DNA from: Kribbella aluminosa
GTDB lineage: Bacteria > Actinomycetota > Actinomycetes > Propionibacteriales > Kribbellaceae
Assembly: GCF_017876295.1 (NCBI RefSeq)
Contig: NZ_JAGINT010000002.1
Span: 2,232,001-2,296,000, forward strand
DNA length: 64,000 nucleotides
Direction of reading: 5' to 3'
Part shown: in pieces, positions 14,824 to 23,543 of the stretch
Layout of the letters: each line of letters starts with the position of its first letter
Numbering within the stretch: the stretch's first letter is position 1
Translations under genes and position numbers: made by a program
Notes under the pieces: generated by a model
The model's database searches: none
Seen by the model: only the letters and a program-made list of their open reading frames with translations
Told to the model about the DNA's origin: nothing

Positions 14824-16134
14824 ATGCGCCGCAGGATCCTCCTCCTCTCGGTCGGCATGACCACGCTGGTCGTCCTCGCGTTCGCTGTCCCACTGATCCT
14901 CCTGCTGCGCAGTACGACCGCCAGCGAGTCCAAGGACAAGGCGCGCAACCGGGCGGAGACCGTCGCCTACTACGTCGGCGACCAGGGCCGCACCGCCGAC
15001 GACGTCACGGCGTACATCAACGGGCTCCCGGCCGGGCCGGGGAAGATCTCCGTGCGGATGGCCGACGGTACGACGCTGGGCAGCCCGCCCCCCGGCGGTG
15101 TGCCGACGCCGAAGGCGGTGCCGGCCGGGTACGACGACGGCGGCGGCGGCAAGAAAGGCCCCCCGAAGGTCGGGGACGCGGAGTACCGCGACGTGAGCGG
15201 CGGCCTCGCGGTCGACGTCGGCGTCGGTACGCCGAACGGCACCGCCTCGGTCTGCCTCTACCTGACCGGCGACGAGCTGTACGCCGGGCTCACACCACGG
15301 ATCCTGATCCTGGTCGGCGGCAGCCTGGTCGTCCTGCTGCTCAGCATCGTCGGCGCCGAACTGGTGTCCCGCCGGCTCGCGCGACCGCTCGAGGAGACCG
15401 CGAGTACGGCGGAACGCCTGGCCCGCGGCGACATGGACGCCCGCGCCCCGACCACCGGCCCCGCCGAGGTCGCCAAGGTCGGCTCCGCGCTCAACGGACT
15501 CGCCGACCGGATCGACGAGGTGATCGCCGTCGAACGCGAAGCCGTCGCGGACCTCTCGCACCGCCTTCGGACGCCGCTGACCGCGCTCCGCCTGCAGGTC
15601 GAGGCGATGCCGGACCGGGACAGCGCCGAAGAGCTGAACACCCAGGTCACCAGCCTGGAGCGGACGCTGACCGCGGTCATCAGCGCGGCCCGCCGCCCGC
15701 AGCGCGAAGGTCGCGTCCCGCACTCGGACGCGGTCGAGGTGAGCCGTCAGCGGGCCGCCTTCTGGGAGCCGCTGTTCGAGGACCAGGGCCGGGAACTGGC
15801 GCTGGACCTGCCGGGCAAACCTGCGCCGGTGCGCTCCTCCGCGGAGGACCTCGGCGCGGCGCTGGACGCGCTGGTGGAGAACGTCGTCGCACACACCCCC
15901 GACGGGACACCCGCCCGCATCACCCTCACCCGCGCGGACGGCATCGTCCGAATCGTTGTCGCCGACAACGGCCCCGGAATCCCCCTCGGCGCCGGCGAAC
16001 GCGGCCGCAGCGACCGCGGCTCCACCGGCCTCGGCCTCGACATCGCCCGCCGCTGCGCCGAAGCCGCCGGCGGCACTCTCACCCTGCACCGCAACGAGGT
16101 CGAGCTGACCCTCAAGTCCGCCGCCGAGAACTGA
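14824..16134 (+). CDS. Membrane sensor histidine kinase
   Basis: 436 residues. A first membrane helix (about 5-29) and a second (about 159-180) enclose an extracytoplasmic sensor of roughly 130 residues with a Gly/Lys-rich loop (GGGKKGPPK). HAMP follows (RRLARPLEETASTAERLARGD), then the dimerisation domain with phosphoacceptor His246 in DLSHRLRTPLTALRL, and a C-terminal ATPase domain with an N-box-like ALVENVVAH and G-box DNGPGIP and GLGLDIARR. The sensed signal is not evident; the sensor domain has no recognisable PAS or CACHE motif. Start codon 2 nt after the regulator's stop implies strict co-expression. Confidence 0.92.
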   Translation: MRRRILLLSVGMTTLVVLAFAVPLILLLRSTTASESKDKARNRAETVAYYVGDQGRTADDVTAYINGLPAGPGKISVRMADGTTLGSPPPGGVPTPKAVPAGYDDGGGGKKGPPKVGDAEYRDVSGGLAVDVGVGTPNGTASVCLYLTGDELYAGLTPRILILVGGSLVVLLLSIVGAELVSRRLARPLEETASTAERLARGDMDARAPTTGPAEVAKVGSALNGLADRIDEVIAVEREAVADLSHRLRTPLTALRLQVEAMPDRDSAEELNTQVTSLERTLTAVISAARRPQREGRVPHSDAVEVSRQRAAFWEPLFEDQGRELALDLPGKPAPVRSSAEDLGAALDALVENVVAHTPDGTPARITLTRADGIVRIVVADNGPGIPLGAGERGRSDRGSTGLGLDIARRCAEAAGGTLTLHRNEVELTLKSAAEN

Positions 16135-16160
16135 CCTCGACCTTCCACCATCCCCACGCT

Positions 16161-16180
16161 ATGTAGTTGATCAGCTACAT
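16161..16180 (+). promoter_or_regulatory. 20-bp near-perfect palindrome upstream of the DUF11 surface protein gene
   Basis: ATGTAGTTGATCAGCTACAT is self-complementary except at one symmetric pair. It lies 26 bp after the histidine kinase stop and 57 bp before the ATG at 16238. A TATGCC at 16197-16202 could be a -10, which would put the palindrome over the -35. Likely an operator for an unidentified dimeric repressor; as a hairpin it would be too AT-rich to terminate well. Confidence 0.45.
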
Positions 16181-16237
16181 TGAGTTCGTTGTGTGGTATG
16201 CCTGGCTGGCGACTGCTGAACAGAACGGGGAGTTCGG

Positions 16238-19200
16238 ATGGCCGTTCGTGGCCGTGGGTTGCGGATGTTGCTCGGGTTTGTGCTCGTGGTCACGACCGGA
16301 TTGGTGCTACCGGCAACTGCCCGGGCGGACACCGTGCGGGACTTCGGGAAGGTGTTCGGCGCGCAGACGAACGGCGCGGTCCGGATCACCGGGAACAGCC
16401 TGCTGACCTGTGACCGGTCGGACGCCACCTGCCGCGCGACGCTCGACGGCGGGCGGACCAAGGCGAACAACAACGACTGGAACATGGAGCTCCTCGACCT
16501 GGACTCCGACCCGTCGACGAAGTCCTCCTCGGGCGCGACCGTGGCGCTGCCGGCCGGTGCGCAGGTGCTGTACGCGGGCCTGTTCTGGGGCGCGGCCCGC
16601 GGCGCCGGCAAGGGCGGTACCAGTACCACTGACGACGGTACGACGATGCGCCTCCGGTTGCCGGGCAAGTCGGCGTACCAGACCGTCACCGCGGACCGGA
16701 CCGACTACCTGAACACCGGCTCGAAGAACGACTACTCGTCCTACCTCGACGTCACCGACCTGGTACGGGCCGGGGGCAACGGTGAGTACTGGGGCGCGGA
16801 CGTCCCGACCGGGACCGGTGCCGACCGGTACGCCGGGTGGAGCCTGGTGATCGCGTACCAGCAGGCCGACGAGCCGTTGCGCGACCTGAGCGTCTTCAAC
16901 GGGTACGCCAAGGTCTCCAGCGGCGAGCCGGTGCGGACCAGCATCTCCGGGTTCCTCGCGCCGCCGAGCGGTGCGGTCAACGCACGCTTCGGCAGCGTCA
17001 CGTACGAAGGTGACGCCGGGATCAGCGGCGACTACTTCGCGGTCAACGGCACCCGGCTCGCGGACGCGCAGAACCCGTCGGCGAACTTCTACGGCAGCCG
17101 GATCACCGACGGCGGCGAGAACCTCGCCGACCGGACCCCGGCCAGCGTGAACAACCTGGGCATGGACGCGAAGGTGGTGGACGCGGCCGGCATCCTGCCG
17201 AACAACGCGACCAGTGCCGAGCTGACCTTCGCGAGCACCGGCGACGTGTACTACCCGGCCGCGCTGACCACCCAGATCGACCTGTACGCGCCGACCATCG
17301 TCGGCACCAAGACGGTCCGGAACCTCGCGGGAAACACCCCCGCGAAGGTTGGTGACACCCTCGAATACACGTTGAGCTTCAGCAACACCGGCGACGACGC
17401 CGCCCTCCGGTCCGCGGTCCGCGACGAGCTGCCGGCGAACACGACGTACGTCCCGGGCTCGCTGTCGATCGTGTCCGGTGCGGGCGCCGGTGCGAAGACG
17501 GACGGATCCGGCGACGACCAGGCGGACTACAGCGGTCGCACGGTCCGCTTCCGCGTCGGCACCGGCGCGAACGCGACCACCGGCGGCCGGCTGGCGAAGG
17601 ACCAGAGTACGACGGTGCGCTTCCGGGTGACGGTCGACAAGGCCGCCGCCGGTACGACGCTGGACAACGCCGGCCTGCTCGACTACACGGCCGAGACGCT
17701 GAACAAGCAGTACACCTACCGGACCGACGAGGTACACACTCCCGTCGCGGCCGAGGCGGACCTGTCGATCACGAAGACCGGCAAGCCGGACCCGGTCGCC
17801 GCGGGCGGCGAGGTCACCTACACGTTGGTTGCCCGTAACAACGGTCCGAGCGCCGCGGAGGACGTGAAGGTCACCGACACCCTGCCCGACGGCGTCGAGC
17901 TGGTGTCCGCCAAGCCCACCCAGGGATCCTGCACCTCGACGACCTGCTCGCTGGGGACCATCGGTTCCGGGTCGACGGCAACGATCACCATGGTGGTCCG
18001 GGTTCCGGCCGCAAGCACCGCGACCAGCCTCACCAACGTGGCGACGGTCACCAGCTCCACCTCCGACCCGAACCAGGACAACAACACCTCCTCCGTCACC
18101 ACCGACGTCACGCGTACGGCGGACCTCGCGCTGGTGAAGTCCGTCGATCCGGCGCACCCGGCGCCGGGTGAGCCCGTGGTCTTCACGCTCGCCGTCAAGA
18201 ACAACGGCCCGTCCGACGCCGCGCAGGTCCGGATCGCCGACGCGGTCCCGGCCGGCTTCACGATCACCGGCGTACAGTCCACGGCGACCTGTACGACGGC
18301 AGCGCGCGACGTGAACTGCACCCTTCCGCGGCTCGCGTCCGGCGCGAGCGTCGCGGTCCGGGTCGCGGCGACACTGGACTCCGGCTACCAGGGCGGCGCG
18401 CTGACGAACACCGCGAAGGTCATCAGCGACACCCCGGACCCGAACGAGTCGAACAACACGGACACCGTGACGATCACCCCAGCGGCACCGAAGGCGGACG
18501 TGGTCGTCACGAAGACGACCGTGACCAAGCCGGTCGTCGCGGGCGAGCCGATCACCTACCAGATCAAGGTGCACAACACCGGCCCGTCCGACGCGAAGGC
18601 CGTCCACCTGAGTGACGCCGTACCGTCGGCGCTCACCGACGTCACCGCGGACACCTCCGCCGGCTCCTGTGCCATCAGCTCCGGGCAGGTCGCCTGCCCG
18701 CTGGGCGATCTCCCGGCCAGCGAGACCGCCATCATCACCGTGACAGGGCTCGTGTCGCCGAAGGCGATCGGTGACCTGACCAACTCCGCGACCGCCGAGA
18801 GCACGACGCCGGACCCGGACACCAGCAACAACACCGGACGTACGACGGACACCGTGACGACCAGCGCCGACCTGGCGATCACGAAGACCGCACAGCCGGT
18901 CCCGGTGCACGCAGGCCAGCCGGTCACGTACACGCTGACCGTCACGAACAATGGGCCGTCCGCGGCGCAGTCCGTGAAGGTAACCGACCCGGTGCCGGCA
19001 CCGCTGCAGTACGTATCGGCCAAGAGCTCCGCCGGCAGCTGTACCGAGGCCAGCGGCACCGTGACGTGTGCTGTCGGCACGGTGGCGCCAGGAGACACAG
19101 TCACGGTGACCGTGGTGGCAAACGTCCCGTCCGGCACCCCGCCGAACGACCTGAAGAACACGGCGACCGTCTCGTCCCCGACGGCGGACCCTGTCGACAG

Positions 19201-21973
19201 CAACAACACCGCGACGTACACGATCACCACGGCCGCACAGGCGAACATCACGATCACCAAGACCGCCTCGCCGGACCCCGTGGTCGCGGGCAAGGCGATC
19301 ACTTACAAGTTGACCGTGCGCAACACCGGCCCGTCGGACGCGCAGGGCGTCAGGGTCGTGGACGACGTACCGGCGGCTGTCACCGGAGTAACAGCGTCCG
19401 CGACCGGTGGAGCGACCTGCACTGCGGTCAACGGGCAGGTGCGCTGTCTGGCCGCAACGCTCGCGGCCGGGGACAGCTTCGTCGTCACGGTGACAGGAAC
19501 GGTCGCCGCGAAGACCGCGCCAGGGGAGCTCGTCAACTCCGCGACAGCCACCGCTGAGACTCCGATGGACCCCACGAAGTCGGACAACACCTCGACCACT
19601 ACGCCGACCGTCCGGACCGAGGCGGACCTGTCCGTCGTCAAGACCGCGCCTGCAACGGCCGTCGCGGGTGACGAGCTGACGTACACGCTGGCCGTACACA
19701 ACGCCGGCCCCTCGGACGCTGTCGGAACTGTAGTGACCGACCCGCTTCCAGCAGGTACGACGTTCGTCAGCGCTGCCGGCTGTACGCACGCAGACTCGGT
19801 GGTCAGCTGCGATGTCGGCCGCCTGGCACCTGGTGACGGCAAGACGATCACTGTGGTTGTCAAGGTCTCACCGGACCAGCCGGCCGGGACCCTGACCAAC
19901 AAGGCCACGGTGAGCTCGCAGACACCGGATCCCAACGACAGCAACAACAGCAGCACGGCAGCGACCAAGCTGACCACTGCCGCGGACCTGGCGATCAGCA
20001 AGACCGTGCAGCCGTCGCCACTCGTGGCCGGTGGCGAGGCCGTCTACACGCTCACCGTGCACAACAAAGGTCCGTCCACGGCACAGCAGGTCTCAGTGAC
20101 CGACGCAGTACCGGCTGGCCTGTCGGTGCTGGACGCAACGAGTGCAGACGGTACCTGTACGACGGCCAACGCCACGGTGACTTGTGTGCTCGGCGCTGTT
20201 GGTGCTGACGGCAACGCGGTCGTCGTCATCCGGGTAGCCGTCGCGTCGTCGCACACTGCCGCCGTGACGAACAGTGCCTCGGTGAGCAGTACGACGACCG
20301 ACCCGGACCCGTCGAACAACAAGACCCAGGTGACGACAGAGGTCCAGCAGGTCGCCGACGTCGAGGTCATCAAGACCAGCGACGACGCGACCGTAGTCGC
20401 CGGAGGGGGAGTGACCTACCGCCTGACGGTGGTCAACCACGGCCCGTCCGACGCTACTGCGGTCACTGCAACCGACAGCCTGCCGACCGCGCTGAAGGTC
20501 ACCTCGGTCGACCCGGCGTGCACTGCCACGGGACAGACAGTCCGGTGCGCGCTCGGCACCATCGCCGCGGGCAAGGCCGTGACTGTGGTCATCACCGCAA
20601 CGCTCGACCCGGCGTACCAGGGGAGGTCGCTGGCGAACACGGCCACGGCCACCTCACCGGTCACGGACCCGGACGAGAGCAACAACAGCTCCACGATCAC
20701 CACACCGGTCGAGACGCGGGCAGACCTCAGTGTCACGAAGACGTCCGACCCTGCCGGGGTGACGCCGGGCAGTGCGTTCGACTACACGATCGTCGTCAAC
20801 AACGCCGGTCCGTCGACCGCACGGGCAGTAGTACTGTCCGACACCGTGCCGGCTGGCCTCACGGTCAGCTCTGCGTCGAACGGGTGCACCGTGAAGGGTC
20901 GTGCGGTCACCTGTCAGCTGGGCGACCTGCCGATCGGACAGGTGGTCGTAGCGCTCCACGTGCGGCTGGCAGCCGGGTACGACGGTGCCAGCGTCGTCAA
21001 CACCGCAACCGCGACCTCACACACGACCGACCCGGATCCTTCCAACAACACCGGTACGGCGGAGTCGCCGGTCACCGCGTTGGCCGACCTGGCGATCACG
21101 AAGACCATGTCCCCGCCTGCACCGGTTGCTGGGCAGTCCGTGAAGTACGTGCTGACTGTAAAGAACAACGGCCCGTCACACGCCCGCCTGGTGACCATCA
21201 CAGACGAGCTGCCGCGTGGGCTCAGCAACGTCACCACAACGGGCAGTGCCTGCATCCTGCTCCCGCCGGAAGCACCTGGCGCCCCGGACACTCCTGCAGC
21301 AGGCACGGTGCGGTGCAGTACGTCGGAGCTCCCCGTTGGAGGCACGGTCACCGTGACGGTCACCGCAACCGTCGTACCCGGGTTCAGCGGCACCCTGGAG
21401 AACCTGGCACGCGTCGGCTCGGCCACACCGGACCCGGTGATCGCCAACAACGAGGCGAAGGTCAGCGGCCGTACGACGCAGTCCGCGAACCTCAGCGTCC
21501 ACAAGACCGCGTCGGCGGCAACCGTGATCGCAGGGCACTCGCTGGTCTACACGATCGCCGTCCACAACGCCGGCCCGTCGTCAGCAGCGGGTGTCACGAT
21601 CACCGACGTCCTGGCAAACGGCCTACGCCTCACCAGCACACCGGAGCACTGCACGGCCGCCGGCCAGAAGGTCACCTGTTCTGTAGGCCGCATAGACCCC
21701 GGTACGACGGCACAGGTCTCCCTGAACGTCCTGGTGGACACGACGGATACCTCAGTGACCAACACTGCAACGGCCCAGTCGACCACCCCGGACCCCGACC
21801 CCAACAACAACACGAGCACTGTCACGGTCCGAGTCACACCACCCCAGCCCGGCCGCCCGAAGCCGGAACTCCCCAACACCGGTAGCGACGTGAGCCCCGC
21901 CGTACTCCTGGCAGCCCTGGCCCTGATCGCAGCCGGCGTCGGCGCCATCGTCGCAACCCGCCGCCGCGGCTAA
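16238..21973 (+). CDS. Giant secreted DUF11-repeat surface protein with LPXTG-type anchor
   Basis: 1,911 residues. A Sec signal peptide (LLGFVLVVTTGLVLPATARA) precedes a globular N-terminal region of about 380 residues found in actinobacterial DUF11 proteins (WNMELLDLDSDPSTKSSSG, VLYAGLFWGA). One divergent DUF11-like unit (from about residue 350) is followed by eleven canonical repeats of about 122 residues from residue 507, each opening with AD(L/V)xxxKT and containing NxGPS. The C-terminus carries LPNTG at 1878-1882, a hydrophobic helix and RRRG, a class E/D sortase signal. The start has GGGGAG at 5-nt spacing. Probably a stalk-like cell-wall protein or adhesin; ligand unknown. No sortase gene lies nearby. 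Confidence 0.9.
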   Translation: MAVRGRGLRMLLGFVLVVTTGLVLPATARADTVRDFGKVFGAQTNGAVRITGNSLLTCDRSDATCRATLDGGRTKANNNDWNMELLDLDSDPSTKSSSGATVALPAGAQVLYAGLFWGAARGAGKGGTSTTDDGTTMRLRLPGKSAYQTVTADRTDYLNTGSKNDYSSYLDVTDLVRAGGNGEYWGADVPTGTGADRYAGWSLVIAYQQADEPLRDLSVFNGYAKVSSGEPVRTSISGFLAPPSGAVNARFGSVTYEGDAGISGDYFAVNGTRLADAQNPSANFYGSRITDGGENLADRTPASVNNLGMDAKVVDAAGILPNNATSAELTFASTGDVYYPAALTTQIDLYAPTIVGTKTVRNLAGNTPAKVGDTLEYTLSFSNTGDDAALRSAVRDELPANTTYVPGSLSIVSGAGAGAKTDGSGDDQADYSGRTVRFRVGTGANATTGGRLAKDQSTTVRFRVTVDKAAAGTTLDNAGLLDYTAETLNKQYTYRTDEVHTPVAAEADLSITKTGKPDPVAAGGEVTYTLVARNNGPSAAEDVKVTDTLPDGVELVSAKPTQGSCTSTTCSLGTIGSGSTATITMVVRVPAASTATSLTNVATVTSSTSDPNQDNNTSSVTTDVTRTADLALVKSVDPAHPAPGEPVVFTLAVKNNGPSDAAQVRIADAVPAGFTITGVQSTATCTTAARDVNCTLPRLASGASVAVRVAATLDSGYQGGALTNTAKVISDTPDPNESNNTDTVTITPAAPKADVVVTKTTVTKPVVAGEPITYQIKVHNTGPSDAKAVHLSDAVPSALTDVTADTSAGSCAISSGQVACPLGDLPASETAIITVTGLVSPKAIGDLTNSATAESTTPDPDTSNNTGRTTDTVTTSADLAITKTAQPVPVHAGQPVTYTLTVTNNGPSAAQSVKVTDPVPAPLQYVSAKSSAGSCTEASGTVTCAVGTVAPGDTVTVTVVANVPSGTPPNDLKNTATVSSPTADPVDSNNTATYTITTAAQANITITKTASPDPVVAGKAITYKLTVRNTGPSDAQGVRVVDDVPAAVTGVTASATGGATCTAVNGQVRCLAATLAAGDSFVVTVTGTVAAKTAPGELVNSATATAETPMDPTKSDNTSTTTPTVRTEADLSVVKTAPATAVAGDELTYTLAVHNAGPSDAVGTVVTDPLPAGTTFVSAAGCTHADSVVSCDVGRLAPGDGKTITVVVKVSPDQPAGTLTNKATVSSQTPDPNDSNNSSTAATKLTTAADLAISKTVQPSPLVAGGEAVYTLTVHNKGPSTAQQVSVTDAVPAGLSVLDATSADGTCTTANATVTCVLGAVGADGNAVVVIRVAVASSHTAAVTNSASVSSTTTDPDPSNNKTQVTTEVQQVADVEVIKTSDDATVVAGGGVTYRLTVVNHGPSDATAVTATDSLPTALKVTSVDPACTATGQTVRCALGTIAAGKAVTVVITATLDPAYQGRSLANTATATSPVTDPDESNNSSTITTPVETRADLSVTKTSDPAGVTPGSAFDYTIVVNNAGPSTARAVVLSDTVPAGLTVSSASNGCTVKGRAVTCQLGDLPIGQVVVALHVRLAAGYDGASVVNTATATSHTTDPDPSNNTGTAESPVTALADLAITKTMSPPAPVAGQSVKYVLTVKNNGPSHARLVTITDELPRGLSNVTTTGSACILLPPEAPGAPDTPAAGTVRCSTSELPVGGTVTVTVTATVVPGFSGTLENLARVGSATPDPVIANNEAKVSGRTTQSANLSVHKTASAATVIAGHSLVYTIAVHNAGPSSAAGVTITDVLANGLRLTSTPEHCTAAGQKVTCSVGRIDPGTTAQVSLNVLVDTTDTSVTNTATAQSTTPDPDPNNNTSTVTVRVTPPQPGRPKPELPNTGSDVSPAVLLAALALIAAGVGAIVATRRRG
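17756..21840 (+). repeat. Eleven tandem DUF11 repeat units, about 366 bp each
   Basis: Each unit begins with codons for A-D/N-hydrophobic-x-x-x-K-T, then a PVxAG(x)xxxYTLxVxNxGPSxA strand region, a V-TD turn, a Cys-containing middle and a final TPDP(D/N)xSNN strand. Units differ substantially at DNA level, so this is an old duplication series rather than a recent expansion. Most units keep two Cys (for example SCTEASGTVTCAVG), which may form a disulfide in each domain. Confidence 0.85.
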
Positions 21974-21979
21974 CCTGCA

Positions 21980-22006
21980 ACAAGCTGCAACTTTCTCTCA
22001 GCTTGT
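21980..22006 (+). terminator. Possible hairpin terminator after the DUF11 gene
   Basis: ACAAGCTG (21980-21987) and CAGCTTGT (21999-22006) form a perfect 8-bp stem with an 11-nt loop, 6 bp after the TAA. No T-run follows, so termination efficiency is doubtful. A TATAGT -10-like box for the next gene lies at 22020-22025, so the same element could instead be an operator over its -35. Confidence 0.4.
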
Positions 22007-22071
22007 CCCCAGGATCGGCTATAGTCAGCGCGATCTCGGGGGCAGGAGAGATCTTTCTAGAGGGGAAGCCT

Positions 22072-23025
22072 ATGAAGTTGCAGCGTTTTGCGCTGGCCAT
22101 CGCCGGTGCCGGTCTGCTGGCCGCCGCTGTCGCATCCGTCCCGGCCGCCGCCACCGGCCAGGCCGATCCGAAGCACCCGTTCGCCAAGAACGTGACGCCG
22201 AACACGATCAAGGCTGCCGGCGACCCGTGCATCAGCGACGTCATGTCGCCGACCGCCGCGGGCATGTCGCAGGAGACCCTGGCGATGCCTGGACGGCACG
22301 TCCAGGCCTTCCAGGACACGGCGTTCAAGTTCGTCGGCAGCCGCGCGAACACGACCTGGTACGGCGCGGTGAACGCCTCGGGCAGCCAGATCTACTACTA
22401 CGGTCTGTTGCTGCAGGGTGGCAATCTGTACCGGCACACGACATACGTGCGGGACCAGGGTGACACCTTCACCTGGTCGCCCACCTTCAAGAAGGTCGGG
22501 TCGGGCTGGACCAGCTTCAAGGCGCTCGCCACGTCGAACTTCAGCGTCGCCGCGCCCCGCCACGCCTACCTGTACGGCCTGAACAACAACGGCAGCCTGT
22601 ACCGCTACCAGATCGTCGGCGCCGGCTTCCGGTCGCTCGGCCCGATCCCCGGGTTCAAGGGCTTCAAGACGATGACGGTGATCAGCGAGACGGCGACGTA
22701 CGACACGCTGCTGATGACGACGAACGCCGGTGCGCTCTGGACCGCGCACATCCCGGTCGCCGCCGGGGCGAAGCCGGTGATGAAGCTGATTCGTTCGTCC
22801 GGCTGGTCGGCGTACGAGTCGCTCGTCGTCCAGGGCTGCGGTACCCGCGGTGGTTCGCTGCTCGTCGCGGTCGACAACGACACGCAGTCCGGCTACCAGT
22901 TCGCGCTGAGCAAGGCGAACGGCGCCGCGACCGCGATCACGCCGTACGGCAAGATCCCGGCCGTCTTCAACGTCGCCGACCACGTCTCGGTCACCACGCA
23001 CTACGACCAGCTGGCGGGCGAGTAG
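22072..23025 (+). CDS. Secreted protein with tachylectin-like repeat pattern
   Basis: 317 residues. The N-terminus MKLQRFALAIAGAGLLAAAV is a Sec signal, cleaved near AAATG. The mature part has repeated strands with aromatic motifs (WYGAVNASGSQIYYYGLLLQ, GGNLYRHTTYV, RHAYLYGLNNNGSLYRYQI) resembling blades of a beta-propeller of tachylectin type, which suggests carbohydrate binding. Two or three Cys could form disulfides. The start has AGGGGAAG just upstream and a TATAGT box at 22020-22025. Its last 25 bp overlap the 3' end of a decayed convergent gene. Binding function is inference from the repeat pattern only. Confidence 0.6.
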   Translation: MKLQRFALAIAGAGLLAAAVASVPAAATGQADPKHPFAKNVTPNTIKAAGDPCISDVMSPTAAGMSQETLAMPGRHVQAFQDTAFKFVGSRANTTWYGAVNASGSQIYYYGLLLQGGNLYRHTTYVRDQGDTFTWSPTFKKVGSGWTSFKALATSNFSVAAPRHAYLYGLNNNGSLYRYQIVGAGFRSLGPIPGFKGFKTMTVISETATYDTLLMTTNAGALWTAHIPVAAGAKPVMKLIRSSGWSAYESLVVQGCGTRGGSLLVAVDNDTQSGYQFALSKANGAATAITPYGKIPAVFNVADHVSVTTHYDQLAGE

Positions 23026-23513
23026 TCGTCGAAGCCGGTCATCGTCAGGCTCAGCCGGTGCTGTGCGATCTCGTGCGCGTACAGCACCAGCGTCCTGTCG
23101 CCCTCGGCGAGCTCATCCAAGAGCTCGCCGAGGGCGGCTCGCCGACGAGCAGCCCACCTCGCCCCGGCAACCGCCTCGGTCTGCTCCCGCAGTCGCCCGA
23201 CCCGGCGGACGGCGTACTCGGTCAGCTCCGCGTCCTTCAGTAGCTGACCGGCGGCCAGCGTGACGAACGTGCCCTTGGCCGCGATGTTCGTGTAGCTCAT
23301 CGCGACGTTGCGCCGGATGATCGACCGGGCCGCGTGCCCGAGCGCCGTCCGCACCGCCGTCCGCACCGCCGTTCGGGCCGCCGTTCGGGCCGCGTCGGAC
23401 AGCCGCGCCTCGTGCCGGAACAGCACGAACGCCAGCTCCCGCCCGATCAAGTCCGCCCAGTTTCAGTCCGGCCGGATCAGCTGGGCGTCGAACCGGTCGT
23501 TGGAGTCGTGCAC
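23001..23513 (-). pseudogene. Decayed remnant of a gene downstream of the secreted GH32 gene
   Basis: AGGAGG 9 nt before a GTG at 23513 begins a frame reading MHDSNDRFDAQLIRPD, then a TGA at 23463-23465, and continues in the same frame as NWADLIGRELAFVLFRHEARL through IIRRNVAMSYTNIAAKGTF to 23001. The NVxxSYTNIA segment resembles the middle of an uncharacterised alpha/alpha-barrel family that sits in polysaccharide-utilisation loci; the family assignment is from memory. Family members are several times longer, so both ends are missing. A tandem 12-bp repeat lies inside. A shorter product from the TTG at 23450 cannot be excluded. Confidence 0.5.
23347..23394 (-). repeat. Four tandem 12-bp repeats inside the decayed gene
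   Basis: Two identical units (GTCCGCACCGCC) are followed by two diverged ones (GTTCGGGCCGC with C or G last). In the minus frame they encode A-x-R-T/A quartets. A slippage-type expansion within an already degraded gene. Confidence 0.75.
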
Positions 23514-23543
23514 GATCTTGTACCTCCTGCTGGGACGGGACGA

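Noticed and set aside
16307..19789. 1,160-codon open frame antisense to the DUF11 gene
   Set aside because: High GC at third codon positions keeps antisense frames open. The predicted protein is Arg/Gly/Val-rich with no domain, and the plus frame has signal peptide, repeats and anchor.
23463..23465. TGA considered as a selenocysteine codon
   Set aside because: The surrounding protein is truncated at both ends and carries slippage repeats, and no redox motif surrounds the codon; a nonsense mutation in a dying gene is simpler.
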